Part shown: piece after piece, positions 23,602-31,988 of the stretch
How positions within the stretch are numbered: the first letter of the stretch is position 1
Layout: each line of letters opens with the position of its first letter
NCBI GenBank assembly: GCA_947306185.1
Contig: CAMZFU010000004.1
Span: forward strand, 1 to 34,824
From: an uncultured Pseudomonadota bacterium
GTDB lineage: Bacteria > Pseudomonadota > Alphaproteobacteria > Rs-D84
Direction: 5' to 3'
Length of the DNA: 34,824 nt
The notes under the pieces: model-generated
Told to the model about the DNA's origin: nothing
Databases searched by the model: none
Seen by the model: the letters and a program-made list of their open reading frames with translations, nothing else
Made by a program: the position numbers and the translations under genes

Positions 23602-25335
23602 TTACATTGGCATTTTAACAGCGTCTTGCATTTGCTTTACAAAATCATCTAATGCAACGACATCCTGTTTTTCAACGCCCAATCTACGCAAGGTCACACT
23701 CTTGTCGTTTGATTCTTTTTCACCGACAACCGCGATAATTGGGGTTTTGGCCAATGACAAGTCGCGAACCTTATAGTTGACCTTTTCGTCACGCAAATCG
23801 GCACGTGCGAACACACCCGCATCACGTAAATCTGCGACGACCTTTTCGGCATATTCGCGATACTTTTCAGATACAGGTACCACAACCACCGGTTCTGGCG
23901 ACAACCACAATGGCAAATTACCACCGGTTGATTCCAACAACACGCCCATAAAGCGTTCAATAGAACCCAACAACGCACGGTGCAACATAATTGGACGATG
24001 TTTTTCACCATCTTCGCCGACATACGACAGGTCAAAACGTTCCGGCAAATTCATGTCTAATTGCACCGTACCGCATTGCCATATACGTCCCATAGAATCT
24101 TTCAGATAGTTATCAATCTTTGGACCATAGAACGCGGCATCACCTTCGGCAATTTCATATTCAATGCCGTTCGCATCCAATGCGTGTTTCAATGCACCTT
24201 CGGCCTTGTCCCATATTTCATCAGAACCGATACGAAAGTCAGACAGCGGTCGCGTTGCCAATTTCATAGTAATTTTATCAAAGAAGAACTTGCCATAAAT
24301 ATCTTTGATAAAGCGCAAGATTTTTACGACCTCGGTTTCCAATTGTTCTTCAGTACAGAAAATATGTGCATCGTCCTGAGTAAATTCGCGCACACGCATC
24401 AATCCCGCAAGACCGCCTGCGGCCTCGTACCGGCAAACCTTACCGAACTCTGCCAAATAAAGCGGCAAATCTTTATAAGATTTCATACCTTGGCCAAACA
24501 CCAACATTCCGCCCGGACAAGACATCGGCTTTACACAGAAAACCTTGCCGTCTTGGGTCGTACCAGAATAATTGTGCGCCCCATATTTCGCCCAATGGCC
24601 ACTGCGTTCCCAAAGACATCTATCCATAATGGATGGGGTTGATATTTCCAAATACCCCGCACGTTCTTGGCGCATACGCAAATAATCGATTAAACGACGA
24701 TATACGCGATACCCATTATTGTGCCAGAACACCGCCCCAGGCGCATATTCTGGTTCAAAATGGAACAAATCCATATCTTTGCCCAATTTACGATTATCAC
24801 GCGCCGCGGCTTCTTCCTGCATTTTCAAGAATTCGTCTAATGCCTCTTTGCTTTCAAATGCGTCAACATAGATACGTTGCAACATTTTATTTTTCGAATC
24901 GCCTTTCCAGTATGCACCGGCAACATTACGAATCTTGAACCCGTCACGTGGCAAATCTTTGGAACTTTCCACATGCGGACCACGACACAGATCGGTAAAG
25001 TCACGGAAAGTATAAACAGACAGTTTTTCGCCCGCCGCATCATATTCATTTAACCATTCCATTTTATATGGTTGGTCTGCAAATATTTCTTTGGCTTCGG
25101 CCAAATCCACTATTCTTTGTTCAAACCGACCATTAGATTTGATTAAATCGCGCATTTCTTTTTCGATTTTTTCAAAATCTTCTTCGGAGAAACGGTATTC
25201 AGTATCAAAGTCGTAATAGAAACCGTTTTCAATAGCCGGACCACCAGCAAATTTAACATCTGGGTGTAATTTTTTCACCGCCGCCGCCATTACGTGCGCC
25301 AACGAGTGCCGAATCATTTCGATTGGATATGACAT
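23602..25335 (-). CDS. thrS: Threonyl-tRNA synthetase lacking the N-terminal TGS domain
   Basis: ThrRS charges tRNA-Thr. The 577-residue protein starts directly in the editing domain: HSLAH near the N terminus and LCRGPH form the HxxxH and Cys/His editing site. The class II catalytic core follows, with MSCPGG, the DDAHIF motif and LHRALLGSIERF, then an anticodon-binding domain. Compared with the usual 640 or so residues, the N-terminal TGS domain is absent. The ATG has an AGAGGA site. The gene is preceded by a Thr-rich leader peptide ORF and a consensus promoter. Confidence 0.96.
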   Translation of the reverse strand: MSYPIEMIRHSLAHVMAAAVKKLHPDVKFAGGPAIENGFYYDFDTEYRFSEEDFEKIEKEMRDLIKSNGRFEQRIVDLAEAKEIFADQPYKMEWLNEYDAAGEKLSVYTFRDFTDLCRGPHVESSKDLPRDGFKIRNVAGAYWKGDSKNKMLQRIYVDAFESKEALDEFLKMQEEAAARDNRKLGKDMDLFHFEPEYAPGAVFWHNNGYRVYRRLIDYLRMRQERAGYLEISTPSIMDRCLWERSGHWAKYGAHNYSGTTQDGKVFCVKPMSCPGGMLVFGQGMKSYKDLPLYLAEFGKVCRYEAAGGLAGLMRVREFTQDDAHIFCTEEQLETEVVKILRFIKDIYGKFFFDKITMKLATRPLSDFRIGSDEIWDKAEGALKHALDANGIEYEIAEGDAAFYGPKIDNYLKDSMGRIWQCGTVQLDMNLPERFDLSYVGEDGEKHRPIMLHRALLGSIERFMGVLLESTGGNLPLWLSPEPVVVVPVSEKYREYAEKVVADLRDAGVFARADLRDEKVNYKVRDLSLAKTPIIAVVGEKESNDKSVTLRRLGVEKQDVVALDDFVKQMQDAVKMPM

Positions 25336-25417
25336 AATAAATCCTCTTACTTTTTTTGTTTTGTTATTTTTTAACTGTTTGATTATATTAACGCGTCATA
25401 AAAAACGCAAATAGAAA

Positions 25418-25480
25418 TTACCGCACCCCAAACGGGGTTGTAGTTGTTGTAGTTGTGAAGATGAACATAAAACGCTTCAT
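25418..25480 (-). CDS. thrS leader peptide with seven consecutive threonines
   Basis: A 20-codon ORF upstream of thrS reads MKRFMFIFTTTTTTTPFGVR and stops at TAA. Residues 9-15 are all Thr, using ACA, ACT and ACC codons. It lies between a perfect promoter and the synthetase gene, as expected of a leader peptide that senses charged tRNA-Thr. The ATG falls about 8 nt after the -10, so it may be translated from a leaderless end; only a weak AGG is seen. The Pro codon and an ACCCC/GGGGT hairpin (25424-25437) follow the Thr run. No full terminator/antiterminator pair is evident, so the exact mechanism is open. Confidence 0.75.
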   Translation of the reverse strand: MKRFMFIFTTTTTTTPFGVR

Positions 25481-25487
25481 GCCTGGC

Positions 25488-25516
25488 ATTATATTACTAT
25501 AAAATAAAAATGTCAA
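25488..25516 (-). promoter_or_regulatory. Consensus promoter of the thrS leader and thrS
   Basis: On the minus strand a perfect TTGACA (25516-25511), a 17-nt spacer and a perfect TATAAT (25493-25488). It is the best promoter in the window. It starts 8 nt after the hemolysin III family stop and predicts a start at or within 2 nt of the leader-peptide ATG. Confidence 0.85.
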
Positions 25517-25523
25517 CCATTTG

Positions 25524-26270
25524 CTAAACATCAAGGATTGCGCCGTATAGAACCGCAAAAAAGAAACAAACGGTTCCCGCAATCACAAATAAATGCCACA
25601 CTGCATGTGAGAATTTTAATTTGCGCCACAAATAGAAAATTACCCCAATAGTATATGACAATCCACCAGCCAAAATAAACCACAAACCACGCGGTGGAAT
25701 ATGCCGTATCATCGCCGGCAATATAAATAATAATGTCCAACCCATTATTAAATAAAGTGCAACCACCCATTTGGGTTGCTGGTGTGGATTACGTATTTTA
25801 ACGACCGCCCCCCATATAACAATCGCCCAGAGTATTCCGAACACTGTCCAACCCAACGCACCACGCAAATTCACCAACAAAAACGGCGTGTATGTGCCGG
25901 CAATCAACGCATATATGGCAACGCTGTCCCATACCTCAAAAAAGCATTCACTTTTTTTACCAATGGTTGCATGACACATTGTTGAACCAAAATAAAGTGT
26001 GAACATAGTCACACCAAAAATAGCACACGATACAATTGACCATGCATTTCCATAAAGCGCCGCGAACACAACCAGTAAAGACAACCCCGCAAGTGCAAGC
26101 CCGATACCAATACCATGTGTTAATATATTCAAAACCTCTTCCGATTTTGTGCTTTTACGTTCCCAACGAAACAACCCCGTCGCACGCAGGCACCGCAACA
26201 ACGCAGATGCGTGTTTATCATGACGAACCTGTTTCAATCTTTTTCTTATTAGTTTACGCGTTTTTGTCAT
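25524..26270 (-). CDS. Hemolysin III / YqfA family (PAQR-like) membrane protein
   Basis: The 248-residue protein has a basic N terminus, then about seven membrane helices. It carries the family motifs: EEVLNILTHGIG, STMCHATIGKKSE, a central AGTYTPFLLV, and a final HAVWHLFVIAGT. These His, Ser and Asp residues are the putative metal site of the PAQR/hemolysin III superfamily. The cellular role is poorly known; 'hemolysin' is historical. Its start overlaps the upstream gene by 17 nt. It may share a transcript with gltX. Confidence 0.88.
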   Translation of the reverse strand: MTKTRKLIRKRLKQVRHDKHASALLRCLRATGLFRWERKSTKSEEVLNILTHGIGIGLALAGLSLLVVFAALYGNAWSIVSCAIFGVTMFTLYFGSTMCHATIGKKSECFFEVWDSVAIYALIAGTYTPFLLVNLRGALGWTVFGILWAIVIWGAVVKIRNPHQQPKWVVALYLIMGWTLLFILPAMIRHIPPRGLWFILAGGLSYTIGVIFYLWRKLKFSHAVWHLFVIAGTVCFFFAVLYGAILDV

Positions 26271-26976
26271 TTGCCCCCCCTATTTCAAAATCACACAATT
26301 TTATCGGATCAATTTTTACATTTGAATAATCATCACGCATATTTTTTATTCGCGTTATATATTCTGGTTCGCCCATCATATCTTCCAATACAAGACGTTG
26401 TTTTTCGTAATGACCAACCCCAAAAATACAGAACACCGTATCATACTTGTTCAATGCCACGGCTATATTTTGTAACATAAACTTATCACGTCCGGCCATT
26501 CCAAGATATTCGCACATTTGTTGATATAAATTTCCGTTTATATTCGGTTCGTGTGATAAAACCTTGCTCAAATCCGCCGATTCACTAATCTTGTTATTTG
26601 GGAATCCACAATTTATAACCTCAATCATTTGTGTATCAGATAAATCGGCAAACACAATCGGGACATTCTTTTCTGACGCTACCGCCGCCGCATAAGAAAG
26701 GGTATTATTTTGTAACCAATACCAATCAAACTTGCGTTCAAAATTTTCATTTTCCATTTCGACCAATAACACATCTGGGCGTATACCAAAATCATCTGAA
26801 AAACACATATCAACCATATTGAAAGATATGTTTTCGCCGTGCCTATCGCACATATAAACCAGTGTTTTACCATCACGTTTGAACACAGAAACAAAAGCGG
26901 AATTACATGCAAAATCTTTTGCTTTTTCCGCAGATTCCCAATCACGCAACAAATCAAAGTTCGGTCTAAATTGCAT
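26254..26976 (-). CDS. Unrecognised protein, possibly TraB/TIKI-like
   Basis: From the ATG at 26976 the product has 240 residues with no signal or membrane segment. A few features recall the TraB/TIKI fold: an early strand ending in DRHGEN, LLVEMENE, SYAAAVASEKNVPIVFADLS in the middle, and RDKFMLQNIAVAL followed by FGVGHYEKQRL near the end. The order fits but identity is low, so this is tentative. The start overlaps the end of gltX by 11 nt; a GTG 27 nt earlier is also possible. It overlaps the hemolysin III family gene. Confidence 0.5.
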   Translation of the reverse strand: MQFRPNFDLLRDWESAEKAKDFACNSAFVSVFKRDGKTLVYMCDRHGENISFNMVDMCFSDDFGIRPDVLLVEMENENFERKFDWYWLQNNTLSYAAAVASEKNVPIVFADLSDTQMIEVINCGFPNNKISESADLSKVLSHEPNINGNLYQQMCEYLGMAGRDKFMLQNIAVALNKYDTVFCIFGVGHYEKQRLVLEDMMGEPEYITRIKNMRDDYSNVKIDPIKLCDFEIGGANDKNA

Positions 26977-28540
26977 TTTTAATTCTTTCAATAACTCTTG
27001 CACCGCCCATTACCTGCATAATGGAATAAAGATCCGGTGTATTTGTACGTCCCGATAATGCCACACGCAAATCCATCGCAACATCGCCATTTTTAACACC
27101 AAACTTTTCGGCAATTGCGACAATTTTATTCCACCAAGTATCCTTATCATCGGCAATATCAAACACATCCAAAAATGCTTTTAACACATCTTTGTTATAG
27201 GCATATTCTGTGTTCGGCACAAACAATTCGTCCCAGAAAAATTCTTCGATTTCCAACGTCTGTTTCCAGGTAATAAAATCTTTACGTATACGTTTCGGAT
27301 TGTCGCGTTCAATGGAAAGCACCGCGGTCAAATAATCAGCATCATAAACCTGCATTTTTTGTTTTTCATCACCATATTCATTTGCCCAATCGGCAACACT
27401 TTTTACCAAATCAGGAACCGCCATTGCGCCAATATATTCTTTTGACCACCATTCCAATTTCTTCATATCAAACAGCCCACCCGACATTGGAATTTTTTTA
27501 GGTTTCATTTCATATTCCCAGAAATTCTTAACGGTGCCTTTCAACTTTGCTTCTTCATACCCAGATGCCAAAATATTCCCAAGGTATTCAATTACTGCAT
27601 TCGTCGGCCAACCTTCTTGTAAAAAGAACGCAACATTACTTTCTGGATCTTTACGCTTTGACATTTTGCGCTGTTTTCCGGTTTCTGCATCAATCTTGTC
27701 CAATGTCGCGGTATGGATATACATTGGTGGCGTCCATTCCATCATACGGAACAATTGGTAATGTAACGGCAATGAAGGCAACCATTCTTCACCACGCACA
27801 ACATGCGTGGTCCGCATAAAATGGTCATCGCACAAATGTGCAAAATGATATGTTGGCAAACCATCATTTGATTTTACCAAAACAATGTCTTCATTATTTT
27901 CTGGGAAACCAATAGAGCCCCTAACCGCATCTTTACAGAAAATACGTTGTGATGGATTTCCGGTCGAATACAGACGAATCGACGGTACTTCGCCATTATC
28001 AAGGTGTTTTATAATATCTTCTTCGCTTATGTCCCTATCACGGGCAAATTCGCCATATATACCGGTTGCAAACCCAGCAGAAGATTGTTCCGCACGAATT
28101 TTTTCCATATCTTCGGCCGATAAAAAGCACGGATACGCCATTCCTCGACGTAATAAATCAGCGGCAACTGAATGATAAATATCTTTACGTTGTGACTGAT
28201 AATATGGGCCATATTTTTCATCGTTATTATATTCCAAACCAAAACTGTACATCGCATTTTTCACAATTTCAACCGCCCCAGAAACCTCACGTTTTGTATC
28301 GGTATCTTCGATACGCAACATAAATACACCACCCGATTGACGCGCCAATTTATAATCAATCAATGCGCCATACAGGTTTCCGATATGCATAAAGCCAGTC
28401 GGACTTGGGGCGAATCGGGTCACCATGCTACCTTCTGGCAACGCGCGTGGCGGAAATTTTTCCTCTAATTCTGCCAGAGTATATTTTGGGGCGCCGCCCA
28501 AAACACGCGCAATTAATTCTTCTGATAAACCTTGTCTCAT
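26966..28540 (-). CDS. gltX: Glutamyl-tRNA synthetase
   Basis: GluRS charges tRNA with Glu. The 524-residue protein has the class I HIGH motif (PSPTGFMHIGNL, residues 52-55), the RIEDTDTKR segment, and KMSKR at 292-296, then a long helical anticodon-binding part. With GatCAB encoded nearby and no GlnRS seen in this window, it may also mischarge tRNA-Gln; this is inference. The ATG at 28540 with AAGGA is preferred over an in-frame TTG two codons earlier. Confidence 0.94.
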   Translation of the reverse strand: MRQGLSEELIARVLGGAPKYTLAELEEKFPPRALPEGSMVTRFAPSPTGFMHIGNLYGALIDYKLARQSGGVFMLRIEDTDTKREVSGAVEIVKNAMYSFGLEYNNDEKYGPYYQSQRKDIYHSVAADLLRRGMAYPCFLSAEDMEKIRAEQSSAGFATGIYGEFARDRDISEEDIIKHLDNGEVPSIRLYSTGNPSQRIFCKDAVRGSIGFPENNEDIVLVKSNDGLPTYHFAHLCDDHFMRTTHVVRGEEWLPSLPLHYQLFRMMEWTPPMYIHTATLDKIDAETGKQRKMSKRKDPESNVAFFLQEGWPTNAVIEYLGNILASGYEEAKLKGTVKNFWEYEMKPKKIPMSGGLFDMKKLEWWSKEYIGAMAVPDLVKSVADWANEYGDEKQKMQVYDADYLTAVLSIERDNPKRIRKDFITWKQTLEIEEFFWDELFVPNTEYAYNKDVLKAFLDVFDIADDKDTWWNKIVAIAEKFGVKNGDVAMDLRVALSGRTNTPDLYSIMQVMGGARVIERIKNAI

Positions 28541-28550
28541 AATCAAATCC

Positions 28551-28579
28551 TTGTATTTTCAATATTCGCATTTTATACT
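28551..28579 (+). promoter_or_regulatory. Promoter of trmB, giving a leaderless mRNA
   Basis: TTGTAT (28551-28556), a 17-nt spacer and TATACT (28574-28579). Only 6 nt separate the -10 from the trmB ATG, so the expected +1 is the A of the start codon. Confidence 0.6.
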
Positions 28580-28585
28580 AATATT

Positions 28586-29218
28586 ATGGAAAAACAAGAA
28601 ATAAGAACATTTGGACGCCGTCATGGCAAAAAATTATCCGCCCGTAAAGAACGGCTGATCGAGGCCATTTTGCCAAATATTGCGCCAAATGCAGACGAAA
28701 AAAATAGTATTTTGGAAATCGGATTCGGTGCTGGTGAACATATGCGCGAATTGGCATTGGACTTTCCGAATCAAATTATTATCGGTGCCGAACCATTTGT
28801 AAATGGTGTTGCCGCCCTGCTCTCGGCAATTTGTGACGAAAACGACACAATAATGCCAGAATACAAAAATTTACGTATCTGGCCGGATGATGTACGATTG
28901 CTTTTTAATAAAGCAAAATTCCAATTTGATACTATTTGGGTACTGCACCCCGATCCATGGCCAAAAGCAAAACACGAAAAACGCAGATTATTAAACGCAG
29001 ATTTTCTAACATTACTTGACAAGAATTTACACAAAAATGGAAAAATTATAATCGGCACTGACCATTGGGAATATTATGATTGGATTTTAGAACAAGTAAA
29101 AAAGACAAAACTTGTTTCGTACGAATCGGATACCACGGAAATCGTAAAAACACGTTATCAACAGAAAAATATGGCACATACGACCGAACCAAAATACATT
29201 ATTCTTGGGGTTGAATAA
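28586..29218 (+). CDS. trmB: tRNA (guanine-N7-)-methyltransferase
   Basis: TrmB makes m7G46 in tRNAs. The 210-residue protein begins RTFGRRHGKKLS, has the SAM-binding LEIGFGAGEHM (about 43-53), and the family signature HPDPWPKAKHEKRRL (about 121-135) that holds catalytic residues. The length is normal. The ATG at 28586 is chosen because an earlier in-frame ATG would overlap gltX; no Shine-Dalgarno is seen and the mRNA is probably leaderless. It is divergent from gltX and overlaps the end of the next, convergent gene. Confidence 0.95.
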   Translation: MEKQEIRTFGRRHGKKLSARKERLIEAILPNIAPNADEKNSILEIGFGAGEHMRELALDFPNQIIIGAEPFVNGVAALLSAICDENDTIMPEYKNLRIWPDDVRLLFNKAKFQFDTIWVLHPDPWPKAKHEKRRLLNADFLTLLDKNLHKNGKIIIGTDHWEYYDWILEQVKKTKLVSYESDTTEIVKTRYQQKNMAHTTEPKYIILGVE

Positions 29219-29879
29219 GGAACACACGAAATTCCGGCATTAATTTTGGTTGCATCTTTTGGACAAGGCGCAATGTCTGACTAACTCTCATCATATTTTT
29301 TCCGAACATTACGTGCAATGCAAAGAACAAATCCCATTTTTCTAACATTGCATAAACACGTCCCAAGAAATCTGACTTTGGACTAAACGAATCGCCTTCA
29401 GCCATAATCAAAATTGAATTTGGACGTATTTTTCTAAGCAATTCTAAAACATTTGGCCATGTATTATTCGGAACTTCCTTGATATTTATCGCCACAGAAA
29501 AGTATCTTTCAAAAAATAAATCATCACGCATCGGTTGCATCATTTTCACAAATTCCGCTATATCATCATAATGCACAAACACCTGGATGCCAGATGAACC
29601 GTGCCGAAAAGCATTTGTTATATTTGTTGCCAACTGTGACATTGCCACATCCGGTGTAACATCATTAGAAAAATCTGTGCGGGTCAATATGCGAACATTA
29701 TCTTTTTCCAACCACGGCCAAACCGTATCCACCGCCCCAATTGGCAACGATATATACTGCATTTTTTTGGCAACAACGAAATCTGATACTACTGCCAACC
29801 CAGGAACATCTGTGCCGACAGGTACCCAGGCACAAGAAATATCATCAATTTCATCAAAAAGTATATCTGTTTTTATCAT
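29199..29879 (-). CDS. Unrecognised 226-aa protein
   Basis: I do not recognise this protein. It appears globular and cytoplasmic, alternating strands and helices (ISCAWVPVGTDVPGLAVVSD, GIQVFVHYDDIAEFVKMM, IRPNSILIMAEGD), with no signal or membrane segment. The alternating pattern could be a TIM-barrel-like fold, but that is a guess. Its last 20 nt overlap the end of trmB, and it is divergent from the membrane protein gene at 29923. Confidence 0.5.
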   Translation of the reverse strand: MIKTDILFDEIDDISCAWVPVGTDVPGLAVVSDFVVAKKMQYISLPIGAVDTVWPWLEKDNVRILTRTDFSNDVTPDVAMSQLATNITNAFRHGSSGIQVFVHYDDIAEFVKMMQPMRDDLFFERYFSVAINIKEVPNNTWPNVLELLRKIRPNSILIMAEGDSFSPKSDFLGRVYAMLEKWDLFFALHVMFGKNMMRVSQTLRLVQKMQPKLMPEFRVFLIQPQE

Positions 29880-29904
29880 AACACTTTTTACTTTATCATA
29901 AATA

Positions 29905-29913
29905 TGATATAAT
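29905..29913 (+). promoter_or_regulatory. Extended -10 promoter of the 29923 gene
   Basis: TGA-TATAAT (29905-29913) lies 9 nt before the ATG at 29923, so the 5' end would be nearly leaderless. No good -35 is seen. It partly overlaps the inverted repeat ATCATA-AA-TATGAT (29896-29909), which could be an operator or a coincidence in AT-rich DNA. Confidence 0.5.
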
Positions 29914-29922
29914 TTAAGTGAA

Positions 29923-30825
29923 ATGAGAAATAATTTTGATAAATTTTTACTTGGTTTGTTGTGGCTAATGACAGTTGCCCTGGCGACAACGTTTTGGATG
30001 AATATACGGTATGGGTTCGATATCTTTTCCGGGGCCCATTGGGAATACCTTTCGGGGCTCCAGGCGGATCGTGCGATTATAAAACCGGAATTCTATATTT
30101 CATTAATATTCGCGATTGGGATCGCATTAATCGGACTTTATGCTATCGTCCGTCCACGTTTCCGCAAAGTTCCAATGCCACAATCCCAATCGGTCCCCGC
30201 GGCGCCAACGGCACCCACACCGGTTGCACCAACCATGAACAATAATTTTGTTGGAATGCAACGTCCAAAATCACCGGTGTCATTAAATGCAAAAATGGCA
30301 CGTCGTCAAACACAAGAGCAATTAACCCCGCCAACACAACGTGTACCTGTACAGGCCGCACCAAAACCAATGGTACCGACCCCCAGCATTCCACAAACGC
30401 CATCTGCAAATCCGTTGGCCAAAGATATTAATGCAATTTTAGAATCTGTAAAATATATAATGAAACCATGTAAACGCATTGGTAAATTGAACAATCCGAT
30501 TGTCGCACTGGGATATGATCAAACATTATGGATTGCCACATCAAATGTGGATTCCACAGATATGGTAGACGCAATCCAAACATTAGTGGGAGTATTTGAT
30601 GATACATTGGGCGATAGCGCAAATGACATTACTCCGCACGGATGCATCATCGGCCCCAAAGGTGAATCTAATAATGATTTAATTTCAACATTTGCCACTA
30701 TTAATGATTTTAAACAATATATGAACGAGCATCAAAATACGATGAGTGCAGATTTTGATAAAGAATTATTTGATGCGATATCCACATATATAAGTACTGT
30801 TACCAATTACATAGGCAAAGAATAA
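29923..30825 (+). CDS. Membrane protein with Pro-rich linker, unknown role
   Basis: The 300-residue protein has two predicted membrane helices (about 8-28 and 57-77) and a long Pro/Ala/Thr-rich linker (about 84-165) with short basic patches (MARRQTQ). The C-terminal domain of about 135 residues begins DINAILESVKYIMKPCKRIG and contains GYDQTLWIATSNVDSTDMVDAIQTLVG. No family is recognised. It begins a four-gene plus-strand unit whose members overlap or lie 3-12 nt apart. The start has no ribosome site. Confidence 0.6.
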   Translation: MRNNFDKFLLGLLWLMTVALATTFWMNIRYGFDIFSGAHWEYLSGLQADRAIIKPEFYISLIFAIGIALIGLYAIVRPRFRKVPMPQSQSVPAAPTAPTPVAPTMNNNFVGMQRPKSPVSLNAKMARRQTQEQLTPPTQRVPVQAAPKPMVPTPSIPQTPSANPLAKDINAILESVKYIMKPCKRIGKLNNPIVALGYDQTLWIATSNVDSTDMVDAIQTLVGVFDDTLGDSANDITPHGCIIGPKGESNNDLISTFATINDFKQYMNEHQNTMSADFDKELFDAISTYISTVTNYIGKE

Positions 30826-31331
30826 TGCAATGGACCGAGGCAAGCGCCACAAAACGTCTTGAAGAATTAAAAATGTCGGATATGCCGGTCACACCGATAA
30901 ATCCACGCACGGTTAGGGTTTCACCTGATTGGTTCCAAAGGTATAAAGAATTATGCCATACTTTTACCAAATCATTATCTGATTGCGTTCAAGAACTTGC
31001 GCTAATGAACCTTGGGCGTGACGAATTTATGTCGCTTTTGATGGGACGCGAAATTCCAGACAATTTATCCATACGATTTCGCACACCACTGATATGGGGC
31101 GGTGAATTAAGTACAGATAATTTATTTATGTGCTATACATTTCCATTGGCACAAAATCTTGACCGATTTATTATTGAACAATCAGGAAATGAAACGGTAT
31201 GGTTACCCAATCCCAAAAAGAAGATTTATTTACCAATACATTCAACACTTGCAGGGAATGGTGGTAATGCGGTTGCCGACAGATTAAGCCAAATGGCGGC
31301 CAATATCGCATCAAGCCGGCGTCAACCGTAA
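30825..31331 (+). CDS. Unrecognised 168-aa protein
   Basis: The start codon overlaps the last base of the previous stop (TAATG arrangement), so translation is coupled. The first part is helical (ASATKRLEELKMSD, YKELCHTFTKSLSDCVQEL). The second has strands (IRFRTPLIWGGELS, LFMCYTFPLAQNLD), followed by ETVWLPNPKKKIYLPIHSTLAG and a basic end. No signal or membrane segment and no known motif. The repeated 'unknown' pattern suggests a lineage-specific set. Confidence 0.55.
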   Translation: MQWTEASATKRLEELKMSDMPVTPINPRTVRVSPDWFQRYKELCHTFTKSLSDCVQELALMNLGRDEFMSLLMGREIPDNLSIRFRTPLIWGGELSTDNLFMCYTFPLAQNLDRFIIEQSGNETVWLPNPKKKIYLPIHSTLAGNGGNAVADRLSQMAANIASSRRQP

Positions 31332-31343
31332 AAGGATACAAAT

Positions 31344-31778
31344 ATGACAGAACAAGAATTTATATCAAAGATTATTGACCGCGATGTCATACTGGCACCC
31401 GCCGCAACGGTTGGACAAATTAATCTTATCAATATAAATTTGCAAAAAATTCGGGCGGCGGTATTACCAAATTATATGATAAATCTTTATCAGAAATATG
31501 GCGGCATGCATTTGGGCGCAGGATATATATATGGTCCAAACGAATTCACACGTTCACCGAAATATCCGGTTCCAAATATATTTCAGATAAATTCAGAACT
31601 GACCGGAATTACCCATATACGTGGGAAAACAATCTTTGGTCGTAATGATTTATTTTGGTTTGCATTTGATGCGTTTGGAACATGTTTTATGTTGGATAAT
31701 TTGGGGCTTGGAACATTACGACAATATGATGATCCATATCGCGCAATGTTAGATTGCTTGCTTGGCGGGAAAATATAA
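31344..31778 (+). CDS. SUKH (SMI1/KNR4)-like protein
   Basis: The 144-residue protein has the main marks of the SUKH superfamily: LPNYMINLYQKYGGMHLG (the usual 'lP.dy..fl...GG' segment), then IRGKTIFGRNDLFWFAFD followed by a G and D-rich strand, and DPYRAMLDCLLGG near the end. SUKH proteins often act as immunity proteins against nuclease or deaminase toxins, but many have other roles; no toxin gene is evident here. It follows the previous gene by 12 nt and has an AAAGG-type site. Confidence 0.6.
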   Translation: MTEQEFISKIIDRDVILAPAATVGQINLININLQKIRAAVLPNYMINLYQKYGGMHLGAGYIYGPNEFTRSPKYPVPNIFQINSELTGITHIRGKTIFGRNDLFWFAFDAFGTCFMLDNLGLGTLRQYDDPYRAMLDCLLGGKI

Positions 31779-31781
31779 AAA

Positions 31782-31985
31782 ATGAAAAAAATATCTGTAT
31801 CTTTATCAGGGCATCAGACAAGTATCTCACTTGAACCAGAATTCATATCGGCACTACAAGAAATTGCCAACACGCGCAAAACATCTGTCGCAAAAATTAT
31901 CGGCGAGATAGATTCATCACGCGAAATGAATATAAATTTATCATCCGCGATTCGTGTATGGATTCTAAAATATTTTCGCAATTAA
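31782..31985 (+). CDS. Ribbon-helix-helix protein (RHH_4 type)
   Basis: The 67-residue protein reads KISVSLSGHQTSISLEPEF, then helices EFISALQEIANTRKTSVAKIIGEID and NINLSSAIRVWILKYFRN. This matches the RHH_4 family, common in Alphaproteobacteria, with the N-terminal strand for dimer and DNA contact. It may regulate nearby genes, though no target is visible. It starts 3 nt after the SUKH-like gene. Confidence 0.82.
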   Translation: MKKISVSLSGHQTSISLEPEFISALQEIANTRKTSVAKIIGEIDSSREMNINLSSAIRVWILKYFRN

Positions 31986-31988
31986 TTT

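Noticed and set aside
25336..25510. T-box riboswitch or classical terminator/antiterminator upstream of thrS
   Set aside because: No T-box sequence and no GC-rich stem directly before a U run were found; only short hairpins are visible. The Thr-rich ORF explains the region better.
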